64,000 bases of DNA from assembly GCA_016124655.1 (NCBI GenBank), contig WGNI01000011.1, positions 1 through 64,000 of the forward strand, given 5' to 3'. The position numbers and the translations under genes are program-made. The notes beneath the pieces were generated by a model that made no database searches, was not told the origin of the DNA, and was given only the letters and a program-made list of their open reading frames with translations. This stretch comes from Alphaproteobacteria bacterium (GTDB lineage Bacteria; Pseudomonadota; Alphaproteobacteria; Caulobacterales; Aquidulcibacteraceae). Positions 8,636 through 18,634 of the stretch are shown piece after piece. Position 1 is the stretch's first letter, and the number at the start of each line of letters is the position of its first letter.

Positions 8636-9499
8636 TCACGCCGCACGCGCGCCCGCGGCGCGGCTTGGCAGAACGATGCGAAAACAAGCGCCGACCGGCG
8701 CGTCACGGCGCAGATCGAGCGCGCCGCCGATCTCGGCGATGCCCGCGCGCGCCGCGCTCAGGCCGATGCCGGCGCCGGAATAGCGCTGCGCCGCGGTGGC
8801 GCTGGAAACGCCCGGCGTAAACAGGCCGTCGAGCAGGGCGGGCGTGACGCCGCGCCCGTCATCGGCCACATCGATCGCAAGCCCGTCGCGCACGCGATGC
8901 GCAAGAATGCCGATCTGGCCGGTCTCATCCTTGCCCGCCGCGCGGCGCTCCTCCGGCGTCTCGATCCCGTGATCGCACGCATTGCGGATCAGATGCACCA
9001 GCGCGCCGCGTACGCCCGCGATATCGCGCGGCGGAACCAGCGCTTCGCCGCCCTCGGCGGTGAACGCGATGCGCTTGCCCAGTGTCTCCGCGGCGTCGGC
9101 GATGAAGATCGGCGCAAACGTCCAGGCTTCGCCGATCGCGCGCGGCGCGTCGTCTTCCGGCCTGGCCGGACCGCGCGACAACGCGTCGAGATGGCTTTTC
9201 AGGCCCGACAGCGCGGCCTGCAGCAGTTTGCGCGAGGGGCCGTCAATGCCCACCGCCGCGATCGTTTCTGCGGCATGCGAGGCGGCCTCGACGCGCAAAA
9301 GGCCGGTGCAGCCCGCCGCGCCGCGAATGGTGTGCAACAGGCCAAGCAGCGTGACACGCGCATCGCTGTCGCCTTCCGCGGCGCGCGCGAGCGCCTGATC
9401 CGCGGCTTCCAGACGCCGCCGCGTTTCGATGATGAAGTCTGGAACGAGGTCGTCCATCGCGCCCGCCGGAGCGCCCGAATCGGACGCCGTCGGCGCCAT
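8636..9499 (-). CDS. short CheA-like histidine kinase (HPt + ATPase only)
   Basis: This 287-residue protein has an N-terminal HPt domain with the phosphorylatable His56 in LLHTIRGAAG, followed by a HATPase domain: N box LVHLIRNACDHGIETPEERR (about 160-180), DDGRGV, and G box GAGIGLSAARAGIAEIGG. Full CheA proteins are 600-700 residues and also carry a dimerisation domain, a CheY/CheB-binding P2 domain and a CheW-like coupling domain; none of these fits here. The start could be ATG 9499 or the in-frame ATG at 9457 (MDDLVPDF), which resembles other CheA starts. Its partners are probably the adjacent CheY- and ChpT-like proteins. Confidence 0.82.
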   Translation of the reverse strand: MAPTASDSGAPAGAMDDLVPDFIIETRRRLEAADQALARAAEGDSDARVTLLGLLHTIRGAAGCTGLLRVEAASHAAETIAAVGIDGPSRKLLQAALSGLKSHLDALSRGPARPEDDAPRAIGEAWTFAPIFIADAAETLGKRIAFTAEGGEALVPPRDIAGVRGALVHLIRNACDHGIETPEERRAAGKDETGQIGILAHRVRDGLAIDVADDGRGVTPALLDGLFTPGVSSATAAQRYSGAGIGLSAARAGIAEIGGALDLRRDAPVGACFRIVLPSRAAGARAA

Positions 9500-9525
9500 C
9501 GTGCGCCCCGGGCGTTAACGGAATT

Positions 9526-10158
9526 TTACGCCGCCGCCTGCAGCGCGAAAGCCTGCGAGCGCGCGATCAGCTCCACCCGCTCTTCGCCCTCGCGCACGCT
9601 CAGCGTCACGCCCGCCTCGCGCGCGATCTGGCCGGTGAAGGTCGGCAGCACGGCATAGGAGCGCACCTCCGCGGCGGGAATGTCGCCGTTGAAGGCTTTC
9701 GCGATATCGGGCCGCAGCGACGCCTTCGGCCCGGTCGCGATCAGGCGCGCCTCGCCGTTTTCCGCGACAAGCTCGACCCTCCCGCCGCGCGCTGCGCAAT
9801 CGGCGATGATCAACGCCAGGTTGGCCACCACGCACATCGCCGGGCGCGGCAACGTCATCTCGCCCGCGCTCCACACGAAGTCCGGTTTCAGGTGGCGATA
9901 GAGCTTCTGCAGAATTTCGCGCATCTCGCTCAGGCTGGCGTCGCCTTCGATGCGCGCGCTCGACACCGCGAAGCGGAAGAAGTCGAGCTTCGCCCACATC
10001 TTGTTGACGCTCTGTTCCAGAAGCGCGCCCGCCTCGGTGCGGTCGGCCCCTTCGCTGCGCGACAGCTCCAATCCCTGGACCATGGCGTTCAGCGGCTCGA
10101 ACATATCGTGGCACACTTTGCCGGCCACCAACACGGCGAGCTCAGACCCCTCGATCAT
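9526..10158 (-). CDS. chpT: ChpT-like histidine phosphotransferase
   Basis: The 210-residue product resembles ChpT (HPTransfase, PF10090), which passes phosphate from CckA to CtrA and CpdR in Caulobacter-type cell-cycle control. The dimerisation helix has LAVLVAGKVCHDMFEPLNAM; His17 in CHDMFEP matches ChpT's CHDLxxP. A degenerate histidine-kinase-like C-terminal fold follows (ANLALIIADCAARGGRVELV). The ATG at 10158 has GAGGAG upstream. It is the first gene of the set with the CheA-, CheY- and CheR-like genes, and is divergent from the nitronate monooxygenase gene. It could be the true ChpT or a paralogue serving only this cluster. Confidence 0.72.
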   Translation of the reverse strand: MIEGSELAVLVAGKVCHDMFEPLNAMVQGLELSRSEGADRTEAGALLEQSVNKMWAKLDFFRFAVSSARIEGDASLSEMREILQKLYRHLKPDFVWSAGEMTLPRPAMCVVANLALIIADCAARGGRVELVAENGEARLIATGPKASLRPDIAKAFNGDIPAAEVRSYAVLPTFTGQIAREAGVTLSVREGEERVELIARSQAFALQAAA

Positions 10159-10241
10159 GGCGCGCTCCTCTCTTGTCGGAAGAGCAGGGACCATAGATGA
10201 TTCGTCCCCGCGGCGAGGCGGTCGAATGACGCCCGAAATGA

Positions 10242-11282
<1,041 letters not shown>

Positions 11283-11298
11283 TGCGGATTGCCGTTTT

Positions 11299-11487
11299 CC
11301 TCCGCGAGGGGGAGGTGATCGCGAAGCGATCGGAGGAGGCGGCGACGCTGCGCGTCCTCATCCTCCCCCTCAGTCATGCTGCGCATGACAGCTCCCCCGT
11401 GAACAGGGGAGCACGCTCGAGGGACATCCACGCAGCACTGTCTTCCCCCGCGTGCGGGGGAAGTGGTCGCGAAGCGACCGACGGGGG
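11299..11487. repeat. mosaic of GC-rich palindromes in an intergenic region
   Basis: The 259-base gap between the monooxygenase gene and the antiporter gene is almost filled with hairpins: CCTCCGCGAGGGGGAGG with ATCGCgaaGCGAT; TCATGCtgcGCATGA; CTCCCCCGTGAACAGGGGAG; and CTTCCCCCGCGTGCGGGGGAAG with GGTCGCgaaGCGACC. These are modular units of the same style as those at 6929-7035 and 35351-35504. One or more may act as terminators between the convergent genes. Confidence 0.7.
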
Positions 11488-11541
11488 CATCGGTTTCGGC
11501 GCCGCTTTCAAAACGTGCTTCAAGAGCGTCACGCACAAGCG

Positions 11542-13416
11542 TCAGGCCCGGCGCTTGGCCTCTTCATCGAGGCTCTCTGTGTCCCACGCCTCGTCCCCGC
11601 GCGTCACGCCTTGCGACGCAAGATCGCGCTGCAGCGCTTCCTCAAGCATGGTCTGCCGCGCGGTGACCGCGGATCGGTAGGTCTCGAATTCGCCCGCGGC
11701 CCAGTGCGCGCGCATCTCTTCAAGTTGGCGCTCGTCATGGCGGCGGAAGAGGCGGCCCGCGCGCTCCGCCTGATGCGCGCCATAGCCCAGCGCGCGCAGC
11801 GCCTTCACGCCCAGCCGCAATCCGCCTTCGAAGGTCTCGCGCTCCGCGGCGTCGACGCCTTTGTCCATGAGGTCGTAATAGTGCAGCCGGTCGAACGCGC
11901 GTGCGATCACTTTCAGGTTCGGAAAATGTTTGCGTGAGATCTCCACGATTTCGGTCGCCTTTTCCGCGTCATTGACCGCAATCACGAGCAGCTGCGCATC
12001 CGCAGCGCCCGCCGCGCGCAAAAGGTCAAGCCGGCTGGCGTCGCCATAATTGGCGCGGTGGCCGAAACCGCGCGCCAGCTCCACTTGCTCGGCATTGTGC
12101 TCCAGGACCGATGTGCGGAACCCATTGGCCTTCAACAGCCGGTGCGGAATTTGCCCGAACCGGCCAAACCCGGCGATGATGGCGTGCGGCTGATCGATGT
12201 CGAGCGCATCCGGCGTCGCGCGTTGCGCGCTCGTGCTCAGGCGCGTTGAGATGCGCTCGCCAACGATCAGCAGAAGCGGCGTCAGCGCCATCGACAGCGC
12301 CACCGCCGCGATCAACGGATCCGCGAAAGCGCCGGTGACGACATTCTGCGACTGCGCGAACGCAAACAGGACGAATGCGAACTCGCCGCCCTGCGCCAGC
12401 GACAGCGCCACCAGGCTGGCGTCCGCCGCCGGCCGCTTGAATCCGCGCGCCAAAAGGAACAGCACCGCCGCCTTGATGCAGATCAGGCCCACAACCAGCC
12501 CAAGGATGAATAGCGGCTGCGCCAGGATCATCGCGAAATCGATCGCCGCGCCGACCGACACGAAAAACAGGCCGAGCAACAGCCCGCGAAACGGCTCGAT
12601 GTCGCTTTCAAGCTCGTGCCGGTATTCGCTGTCGGCGAGAACCACGCCGGCCACGAACGCGCCCAGCGCTGGCGAAAGCCCGACGACTTGCATCAACAGC
12701 GCCACGCCCACCACGATCGCGAGCGCGAACGCGGTGAAGATTTCCTGCATGCCCGCGCGCGCGATGTAGCGAAACACCGGCCGCAACAAGAACCGCCCCG
12801 CCAGCACGATGCCGCCGACTGCGCCCAGCACCGCCAGCGCCTGCGCCCACGCCGGCAACGCCGCCACGCCATGCGCTTCGCCTTCCCCGCCCGCCGGCGC
12901 CATCGCCAACAGCGGAAACAGCGCCAGCATGGGGATCACGGCGATGTCTTGAAACAACAGCACCGCAAACGCCGATCGCCCCGGATCGGTCGCGGCAAGC
13001 CCGCGCTCGCGCAGGCTCTGCATCACGATCGCGGTGGACGACAGCGCCAGAATGAATCCCACAGCCAGCGCCATGCGCCATTCCGCGCCCAGCGCCATCG
13101 CTGCGCCCGCGAGCGCCAGCCCCGTCAGCAGCACTTGAAACCCGCCGAGCCCCAGAATGGAATCGCGCATCCGCCACAGCAATTCCGGCCGCAATTCCAG
13201 CCCGATCAGAAACAGCATGATCACCACGCCGAACTCCGCAACGTGCATCATGTTTTCCGGATCGCCGAACAATTTCAGCCCGAACGGCCCCAGGATCGCG
13301 CCTGCGATCAGATAGCCGAGCACGGACCCAAGCCCGATGCGCTTGGCGATCGGCACTGCGATCACGGCCGCGGCCAAGAAGGCGAAGGCTTCGACGAAGG
13401 GAAGATCGTGCGGCAT
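11542..13416 (-). CDS. KefB/KefC-type K+/H+ antiporter (CPA2) with NAD-binding domain
   Basis: The 624-residue protein has about twelve membrane helices in the first 390 residues (CPA2 fold; LGYLIAGAILGPFG, VIMLFLIGLELRPE, LALSSTAIVMQ, ALGAFVAGVVLADS). A TrkA-N Rossmann domain follows (HAIIAGFGRFGQIPHRLL) with the KefB/C-typical RKHFPNLKVIARAFDR and RETFEGGLRLG. Kef systems release K+ in exchange for H+ to acidify the cytoplasm during electrophile stress, gated by glutathione adducts in E. coli. The flavoprotein gene directly upstream, four bases away, is the usual ancillary subunit, which supports Kef rather than a generic antiporter. Confidence 0.92.
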   Translation of the reverse strand: MPHDLPFVEAFAFLAAAVIAVPIAKRIGLGSVLGYLIAGAILGPFGLKLFGDPENMMHVAEFGVVIMLFLIGLELRPELLWRMRDSILGLGGFQVLLTGLALAGAAMALGAEWRMALAVGFILALSSTAIVMQSLRERGLAATDPGRSAFAVLLFQDIAVIPMLALFPLLAMAPAGGEGEAHGVAALPAWAQALAVLGAVGGIVLAGRFLLRPVFRYIARAGMQEIFTAFALAIVVGVALLMQVVGLSPALGAFVAGVVLADSEYRHELESDIEPFRGLLLGLFFVSVGAAIDFAMILAQPLFILGLVVGLICIKAAVLFLLARGFKRPAADASLVALSLAQGGEFAFVLFAFAQSQNVVTGAFADPLIAAVALSMALTPLLLIVGERISTRLSTSAQRATPDALDIDQPHAIIAGFGRFGQIPHRLLKANGFRTSVLEHNAEQVELARGFGHRANYGDASRLDLLRAAGAADAQLLVIAVNDAEKATEIVEISRKHFPNLKVIARAFDRLHYYDLMDKGVDAAERETFEGGLRLGVKALRALGYGAHQAERAGRLFRRHDERQLEEMRAHWAAGEFETYRSAVTARQTMLEEALQRDLASQGVTRGDEAWDTESLDEEAKRRA

Positions 13417-13420
13417 GGTT

Positions 13421-13963
13421 TTAGTCCTGGGCGTGGCGCTGCAGCGCCAGAATGCGCGCGCGGTACGCGGCCGCGGCCGTATGCAATTCAGAATCCGATT
13501 TCAGACGGCTTGCGAACACCGCATAGGGCGCGTGCCAGCGCATGCCGCACAGATCCGCTGTCGCGCGCAGCGGCGCCAGCAGCGCCTCGACCGCAAGCTT
13601 GTTGGCGCCTTCCGCGCGGTAGGAGTCTTCCGAGCCCCCCGCCGTCAGCGCATGCATCCAGTCCTTGCCGCGCAGCGCGACGCCGCCTTCGCCATAGGCC
13701 CAGCCATGCTCAAGCACGAGATCCTGCCACTCTTTCAAAAGCGCCGGCGTGGAATACCAATAAAACGGATGCTGCAGCACCAGCGCGTCATGCTGCAGCA
13801 CAAGACCCTGTTCGTGCGCCACATCGATGAACCCGTCGGGATAGGTTTCGTAGAGATCGTGGAACGTCACGCCATCGAGGTCGCGCACGGCGTCCGCCAT
13901 CGCCCGGTTGGCGCGGGAGCGGTGAAAGGCGGGATGGGCGAAGAGAACAAGAACAGTGCGCAC
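13421..13963 (-). CDS. KefF/KefG-like NAD(P)H quinone oxidoreductase (flavodoxin fold)
   Basis: This 180-residue flavodoxin-like protein starts with VLVLFAHPAFHRSRANRAM, the FMN phosphate-binding region of the KefF/KefG/MdaB group, and contains LVLQHPFYWYSTPALLKEWQD and the Gly-rich TAGGSEDSYR loop. In enteric bacteria KefF and KefG bind the antiporter and are needed for full activity, besides reducing quinones and electrophiles. Here it lies just upstream of the antiporter gene on the same strand, so co-expression is very likely. Which of KefF or KefG it corresponds to is not meaningful across this distance. Confidence 0.87.
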   Translation of the reverse strand: MRTVLVLFAHPAFHRSRANRAMADAVRDLDGVTFHDLYETYPDGFIDVAHEQGLVLQHDALVLQHPFYWYSTPALLKEWQDLVLEHGWAYGEGGVALRGKDWMHALTAGGSEDSYRAEGANKLAVEALLAPLRATADLCGMRWHAPYAVFASRLKSDSELHTAAAAYRARILALQRHAQD

Positions 13964-13995
13964 GCTGCCGCCATGTCACGAGAAGGGCTTCGAAC

Positions 13996-15375
13996 TCAAG
14001 GCGAATTCGCCCGCGACGGCTTGAGCTGGCTCAGCGCATAGAGGCCAACCCCGATCGCCAGCACGCCCAGCCCCACAAACGCGCCGATGCGTCGTTCGCT
14101 CAAGCTGGCGAGATAGGTCAGGCTCGACCACAGCACCAGCGCGTTGGACGCAGCAAAGATCAGCGGCAGCGCGGGATAGAACGGCACGCGGAACGGCCGC
14201 TCCGCATCCGGTCGCCGCACCCGCAAGATGATCACCGCCAGCGCGCTCAAGGTTAGAAACAACCAGAACGCCGGCGCGGTATAATCGACCAGCGTGGAGA
14301 AGCCGTCGCGCGTCCACGCGCCCAGCCCGACCAGCGCCAGCCCGACGACGCATTGCGCCAGCGTCGCGCGCGCGGGAATGCCGCGGCGCTCGTCCCATTC
14401 CGCCAGCGCGCGCAGCATCGGGAAATCACGCGCCGCCGCGAATGTCGTGCGCGCGCCGACGATCACCGTTGCGTTGATCGAGGTGATCGCCGCGAACGCG
14501 ACCGCAAGCGCAATCAGCAAGGCGGCGTGATCTCCGAACGAGCGCCCCATCAACACGGCGGCCGGCGCATCCGCTTGCGCGAGCCCGGCATAGCCGAGCC
14601 CGCGCAGAAACGCCCAGTTCACCAGAATATAAAGCGCGGTGATGGCGAGGATCGAAAAGATGAGCGCCCGCGCCATCCCGCGCCTGGCGTCCTTCACCTC
14701 CGCCGATAACGTCGCCATTTCGCTCCAACCGCCATACGCCAGCAGCACGAACACCAATGACAACGCAAACGAGGAGGGCGGCGCAGCCAGTGAAGGTGAC
14801 CAGATCGGCGTCATCGGCGCAACGCCGCGCAGCGCCAGCCACAGCGCCGCCGCCGCCATCATCACCAGCCCCAACACTTCCAGGCCCGTCACCGCATAAT
14901 CGCTGGCCGAGCGCAGCGCGCCGCGCAGATTGTGCGCGCCCAAGGCAAGCACCGCGATGGCGGCGTAAATCGCCGGACCGTTCGGTCCTAACGCAAACAT
15001 CGGCACGGCGTTGAGATAATCGCCGATCACGAAACCCAAGAACGCGATCGAGCCGGCATTGATGACCGCAAACCGCGACCACGCGAACACGAACGCCACG
15101 CCGCGCCCATAGGCGAGCTTCAGGAAGTGATAGTCGCCCCCGGCATTGGGAAACGCCGTCGCCAGTTCCGCGTAGCACAGCGCCCCCAACAGCGAGAGTA
15201 TGCCGCCCGCCGCCCACGCTGCATAAAGCCATGCCGCCGAGCCGGCCGCATCGGCCGCCTGCGCGGGCGCGCGGAAGATGCCGGCGCCCACCACCATGCC
15301 GATCGAAAGCATCACGATGGCCGCAGTGGGAATGCGGCGTTCTGGGCGTGTATCGGCGGAGTCTATCGCGGCCAT
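13996..15375 (-). CDS. APC-family amino acid permease
   Basis: The 459-residue integral membrane protein has twelve helices. The first carries the APC signature IVMLSIGMVVGAGIFRAPAQ (Gly-rich unwound helix that binds the amino group). The LAGG-like ALCYAELATAFPNAGGDYHFL in helices 2-3 is typical of amino acid/polyamine permeases of the LAT or AAT group. Substrate cannot be read from the sequence. It ends 32 bases from the KefF-like gene start region, and is transcribed in the same direction, so read-through is possible but not shown. Confidence 0.88.
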   Translation of the reverse strand: MAAIDSADTRPERRIPTAAIVMLSIGMVVGAGIFRAPAQAADAAGSAAWLYAAWAAGGILSLLGALCYAELATAFPNAGGDYHFLKLAYGRGVAFVFAWSRFAVINAGSIAFLGFVIGDYLNAVPMFALGPNGPAIYAAIAVLALGAHNLRGALRSASDYAVTGLEVLGLVMMAAAALWLALRGVAPMTPIWSPSLAAPPSSFALSLVFVLLAYGGWSEMATLSAEVKDARRGMARALIFSILAITALYILVNWAFLRGLGYAGLAQADAPAAVLMGRSFGDHAALLIALAVAFAAITSINATVIVGARTTFAAARDFPMLRALAEWDERRGIPARATLAQCVVGLALVGLGAWTRDGFSTLVDYTAPAFWLFLTLSALAVIILRVRRPDAERPFRVPFYPALPLIFAASNALVLWSSLTYLASLSERRIGAFVGLGVLAIGVGLYALSQLKPSRANSP

Positions 15376-15493
15376 GCACCGCTTCTATCGACCGCAAAAG
15401 AAAACGCCAGCACGGAACCGAAGCGGGGGCTTGCGCGCTTGTAACCCGAAGCTTTCTCCACATCTCAATCGACAACGCCTTGAGGAGCTGCTC

Positions 15494-15967
15494 ATGCCCA
15501 AGACCCGCATCGATGTGCCCGACAACACCCGCAAAGCCATGGTCGCACTGCTGAACGCGCGCCTTGCCGACGCCATGGATTTGCGCAGCGCGTTAAAGCA
15601 GGCGCACTGGAACGTGAAGGGACCATCCTTCATCGCGCTGCACGAACTGTTCGATCAAATCGCCGGCCGCACGACCGATTTCATCGACGACATCGCCGAA
15701 CGCGCCGTCACGCTCGGCGGACAGGCCATCGGCACCGTGCAGGAAGCGGCGAAGAATTCCACGCTGGAGCCTTACCCCGTCGACATCAACGCGGAGAAGG
15801 AACACGTCAAAGCCGTCGCCGATCGCCTCGCCGCATTCGGCAAGCTGGTGCGCGACGCCATCGATCAGGCCGATGAAGCCAACGACAAGGACACCGCCGA
15901 TCTCTTCACCGGCGTCTCACGCCAGATCGACAAAGATCTCTGGTTCGTGGAAGCGCATTTAGGCTGA
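15494..15967 (+). CDS. dps: Dps ferritin-like DNA-protecting protein
   Basis: The 157-residue protein is a four-helix ferritin-like subunit. The intersubunit ferroxidase residues appear in LKQAHWNVKG (His), ALHELFDQIAGRTTDFIDDI (Asp/Glu) and AERAVTLGG; a C-terminal HLG is typical. Dps dodecamers oxidise and store iron using peroxide and protect DNA in stress or stationary phase. The ATG at 15494 has GAGGAG upstream; longer in-frame starts lack a site and the extra sequence is antisense to the permease start. It is divergent from the permease and convergent, 11 bases apart, with the enoyl-CoA hydratase gene. Confidence 0.94.
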   Translation: MPKTRIDVPDNTRKAMVALLNARLADAMDLRSALKQAHWNVKGPSFIALHELFDQIAGRTTDFIDDIAERAVTLGGQAIGTVQEAAKNSTLEPYPVDINAEKEHVKAVADRLAAFGKLVRDAIDQADEANDKDTADLFTGVSRQIDKDLWFVEAHLG

Positions 15968-15978
15968 AGGCGCAGCGC

Positions 15979-16758
15979 CTATTGTGATTTCTGCTCGCGT
16001 CCGCGCGCCATCACGCCGGTGCGCGCCTGCGCGACGTCGTCTGGCGTGACGGCGCGGTTGCGCGCGGACGAAAACGCGTGCTCGTGCGCCATGGCGCCGC
16101 CAAAGGGAAGCGCGAAGCCGTCGTCGATCAGTCGCTTGTAAGACGCCACCTTATCCGCCGGCGCACTGGCGATGTCGGCGGCGAGCTTTTTCGCGGCGGG
16201 AAGAAGCTCTTCTGGCGCGAACACGCGATTGACGAGCCCCCACGCCTCCGCCGTCTTGGCGTCGAGAAAATTGCCGCTGAGCGAAAGCTCTTTGGCGCGA
16301 TAAACCCCGACCACGCGCGACAGCTTCTGCGACAGCCCCCAGCCGGGCATGATGCCTACGCGCGCATGCGTGTCAGCGAAACGCGCATTGCTGGATGCAT
16401 ACAGAATGTCGCACGCCAGCGCGACTTCGAATCCGCCGGTGATCGCAGCGCCGTTGATCGCCCCGATCACCGGCTTGGTGCAGGTCTCGATCGCCTTGAC
16501 CGGATTGCGCGCGGCGTCTTCCGCATTGGCTGCGCCGAGCGCCGACGCATCTGATCCCAGTTCTTTCAGATCAAGCCCCGCCGTGAACGCTTTTCCCGCG
16601 CCGGTAAGGATCACGGCGCGCACATCGTCATCGGCATTGAGCGCGACAAACGCATCCGCAAGACACGCGCGCAGCTCTTTGGAGAGCGCATTCATCGCCT
16701 CGGGGCGATTGAGCGTGACGACGGCGTAGCCGTCCTGCTTTTCGACCAGCAATACCAT
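15979..16758 (-). CDS. enoyl-CoA hydratase/isomerase family protein
   Basis: This crotonase-fold enzyme has 259 residues. Oxyanion-hole and CoA motifs are present: LNRPEAMNALSKELR, AVILTGAGKAFTAGLDLKE, IGAINGAAITGGFEVALACD, FADTHARVGIMPGWGLSQ. The first catalytic Glu of hydratases lies in the family's G-x-E-x-A stretch (GGFEVALACD); the second usual Glu position is not a clear Glu (MPGWG), as in several paralogues with other crotonase activities. Its ATG lies one base after the stop of the acyl-CoA ligase gene, so the two are coupled and probably act on the same acyl-CoA. Confidence 0.88.
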   Translation of the reverse strand: MVLLVEKQDGYAVVTLNRPEAMNALSKELRACLADAFVALNADDDVRAVILTGAGKAFTAGLDLKELGSDASALGAANAEDAARNPVKAIETCTKPVIGAINGAAITGGFEVALACDILYASSNARFADTHARVGIMPGWGLSQKLSRVVGVYRAKELSLSGNFLDAKTAEAWGLVNRVFAPEELLPAAKKLAADIASAPADKVASYKRLIDDGFALPFGGAMAHEHAFSSARNRAVTPDDVAQARTGVMARGREQKSQ

Positions 16759-16759
16759 A

Positions 16760-18505
16760 TCAAGCTCCGAATGCGTCGGGAAAGGCCGCGCGCAAATCCT
16801 TTTTCATGATCTTGCCGTTGGCGTTGCGCGGCAGCGTCTCGTGCCAGAACGCAACCTTCACCGGCACTTTGAACGCCGCCAGCTTCTGCGCCACGAAATG
16901 GCGTAATTCCTGCTCCGTGGCCGAAATGTCCGGCTTCAGAAACACCACCGCCGCCGGCTCTTCCCCGAGCGTCTTGTGCGGCAGGCCGATCACCGCCGCA
17001 TCCATCACCGCGGGATGATCGTAGAGCGCGTTCTCCACCTCCACGCAGTAGATGTTTTCACCGCCGCGGATCAGCATGTCTTTGGCGCGATCGACGATAT
17101 AGACGAACCCTTCCTCGTCGACGCGCGCGAGATCGCCCGTCTTCACCCAGCCGTCCACAAACGTCTCCGCCGTCGCCTGCGGTTTTTGCCAATAGCCGCG
17201 CACGACGATCGGCCCTTTGTACCACAACTCGCCGACCTCGCCGACCGGCAGCTCCTTGCCTTCAGGCGACATGATCTTCACTTCGCCCGTCATGGACGGC
17301 ACGCCGCAGCTCGCCGGCTTTCGCTCATAATCCTCTGCGAAGTTGGACACGGCGGTGGCTGAGGTTTCCGTCATGCCCCAGCCCTGGCCCGGCTGCACTT
17401 TTGGAAAGCGCTCCCGGATCCTGCGCACAAGCTCCGGCGCGGAAGGCGCGCCGCCATAGGAAATCGTTTCCAGCGACGACAAATCATACGAGTCGAATTT
17501 CGGATGCTCCAAAATTTGCCACGCGATCGTCGGCACGCCGCCGGCGTTCGTCACGCGCTCGCGCTCGATCAGCGGCAACGCCTGATCCACATCCCAGCGC
17601 CGCTGCATGACGACTTTGCCCCCGCCCATCAGCGTCGGGATCATGATCGCGAAACAGCCCGTCGCGTGAAAGAACGGCACTGAAAGCAGAAAGCCCTTCT
17701 GCGCCGCGTTCGGATCCGGCTGCGGCGGCGCCTCGCCCCGGCGCAGGAATGCGCGCGCCTGTGCGCTCGCGGCGTTGATCATGTTGGAGATGATGTTGCG
17801 ATGCGTGATGATCGCGCCTTTGGGTTTGCCGGTGGTGCCCGACGTATAGAAGATCGTCACATCGTCATCGGCGTCGAGCGCAACCTCCGGCAAGGCCGCG
17901 CTCGGCAACGTCTTCCACTCGTTCGGACCGCCGATCACGCCTTCAAGCCGCTGCGCGCGCGGATCGGAAATTTCGTCGTTCGCGCGGCTGACATAAATGC
18001 GCTGCAGCGCTGGACACGCGTCGACATGCTCGCGCATGCGCTCCCAGCGCTCGATATCGACGATCGCGACTTTCGCGCCGGAATCCTGCAGCCCGTATTC
18101 CAGTTCAGGGCCTGTCCACCACGCGTTCAGCGGCGTCACGATCGCGCCGCAGAACATCGCCGCCCAGAACGCGACCGGCCATTCCGGCACATTGCGCATG
18201 ATGATCGCGACCCGGTCGCCTTTTTTCACGCCGTCCGCCTGCAGCCGCGCGGCGAGCGCGGCCACCGCGCGGTTCAGCGCATCGAACGTCACGCGTTCAT
18301 CTTCGTAGACGAGGTGGTCGCGCGCGGCGAACGGCGCGCTCAGCGCGTACACCGCCTTCAGCGTCGGCGGCGCATTCTTCCAGACCTTCATCCGCACGCC
18401 GCGGACCTCGCGCTCTTCGATTTCCAGCGGACCGCCCGGCTGGTTCAAAAGGGCGTGCGCCTGCTCGATGGGCATGGCGGGAAAGCGCGCGGCGGCGTCG
18501 GTCAC
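16760..18505 (-). CDS. AMP-forming acyl-CoA ligase
   Basis: This 581-residue enzyme belongs to the ANL superfamily and activates a carboxylic acid to its acyl-CoA through an acyl-adenylate. Motifs in order: ATP loop FYTSGTTGKPKGAIITHRN, GWGMTETSA, VKTGDLARVDEEGFVYIVDR, RGGENIYCVEVE, and the C-terminal lysine in NGKIMKKDLR. The substrate is unknown. The N-terminal region (EWPVAFWAAMFCGAIVTPLNAWWTGPELEY) is close to that of the ligase at 49278-50948, suggesting paralogues. GTG start at 18505 with AGGAGG seven bases upstream. Confidence 0.92.
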   Translation of the reverse strand: MTDAAARFPAMPIEQAHALLNQPGGPLEIEEREVRGVRMKVWKNAPPTLKAVYALSAPFAARDHLVYEDERVTFDALNRAVAALAARLQADGVKKGDRVAIIMRNVPEWPVAFWAAMFCGAIVTPLNAWWTGPELEYGLQDSGAKVAIVDIERWERMREHVDACPALQRIYVSRANDEISDPRAQRLEGVIGGPNEWKTLPSAALPEVALDADDDVTIFYTSGTTGKPKGAIITHRNIISNMINAASAQARAFLRRGEAPPQPDPNAAQKGFLLSVPFFHATGCFAIMIPTLMGGGKVVMQRRWDVDQALPLIERERVTNAGGVPTIAWQILEHPKFDSYDLSSLETISYGGAPSAPELVRRIRERFPKVQPGQGWGMTETSATAVSNFAEDYERKPASCGVPSMTGEVKIMSPEGKELPVGEVGELWYKGPIVVRGYWQKPQATAETFVDGWVKTGDLARVDEEGFVYIVDRAKDMLIRGGENIYCVEVENALYDHPAVMDAAVIGLPHKTLGEEPAAVVFLKPDISATEQELRHFVAQKLAAFKVPVKVAFWHETLPRNANGKIMKKDLRAAFPDAFGA

Positions 18506-18634
18506 GAGGATCCTCCTGCGGGCGCTTGAGCGCGCCTCGTTGGTTTCCTCGTGAGTGTGGAGCAGGCCTGCGTACGCTTCAACCGGCGCGCGGCGCCTTG
18601 TTTTGCTTTCAGTGAACCGCCTTCAGCGGATACG

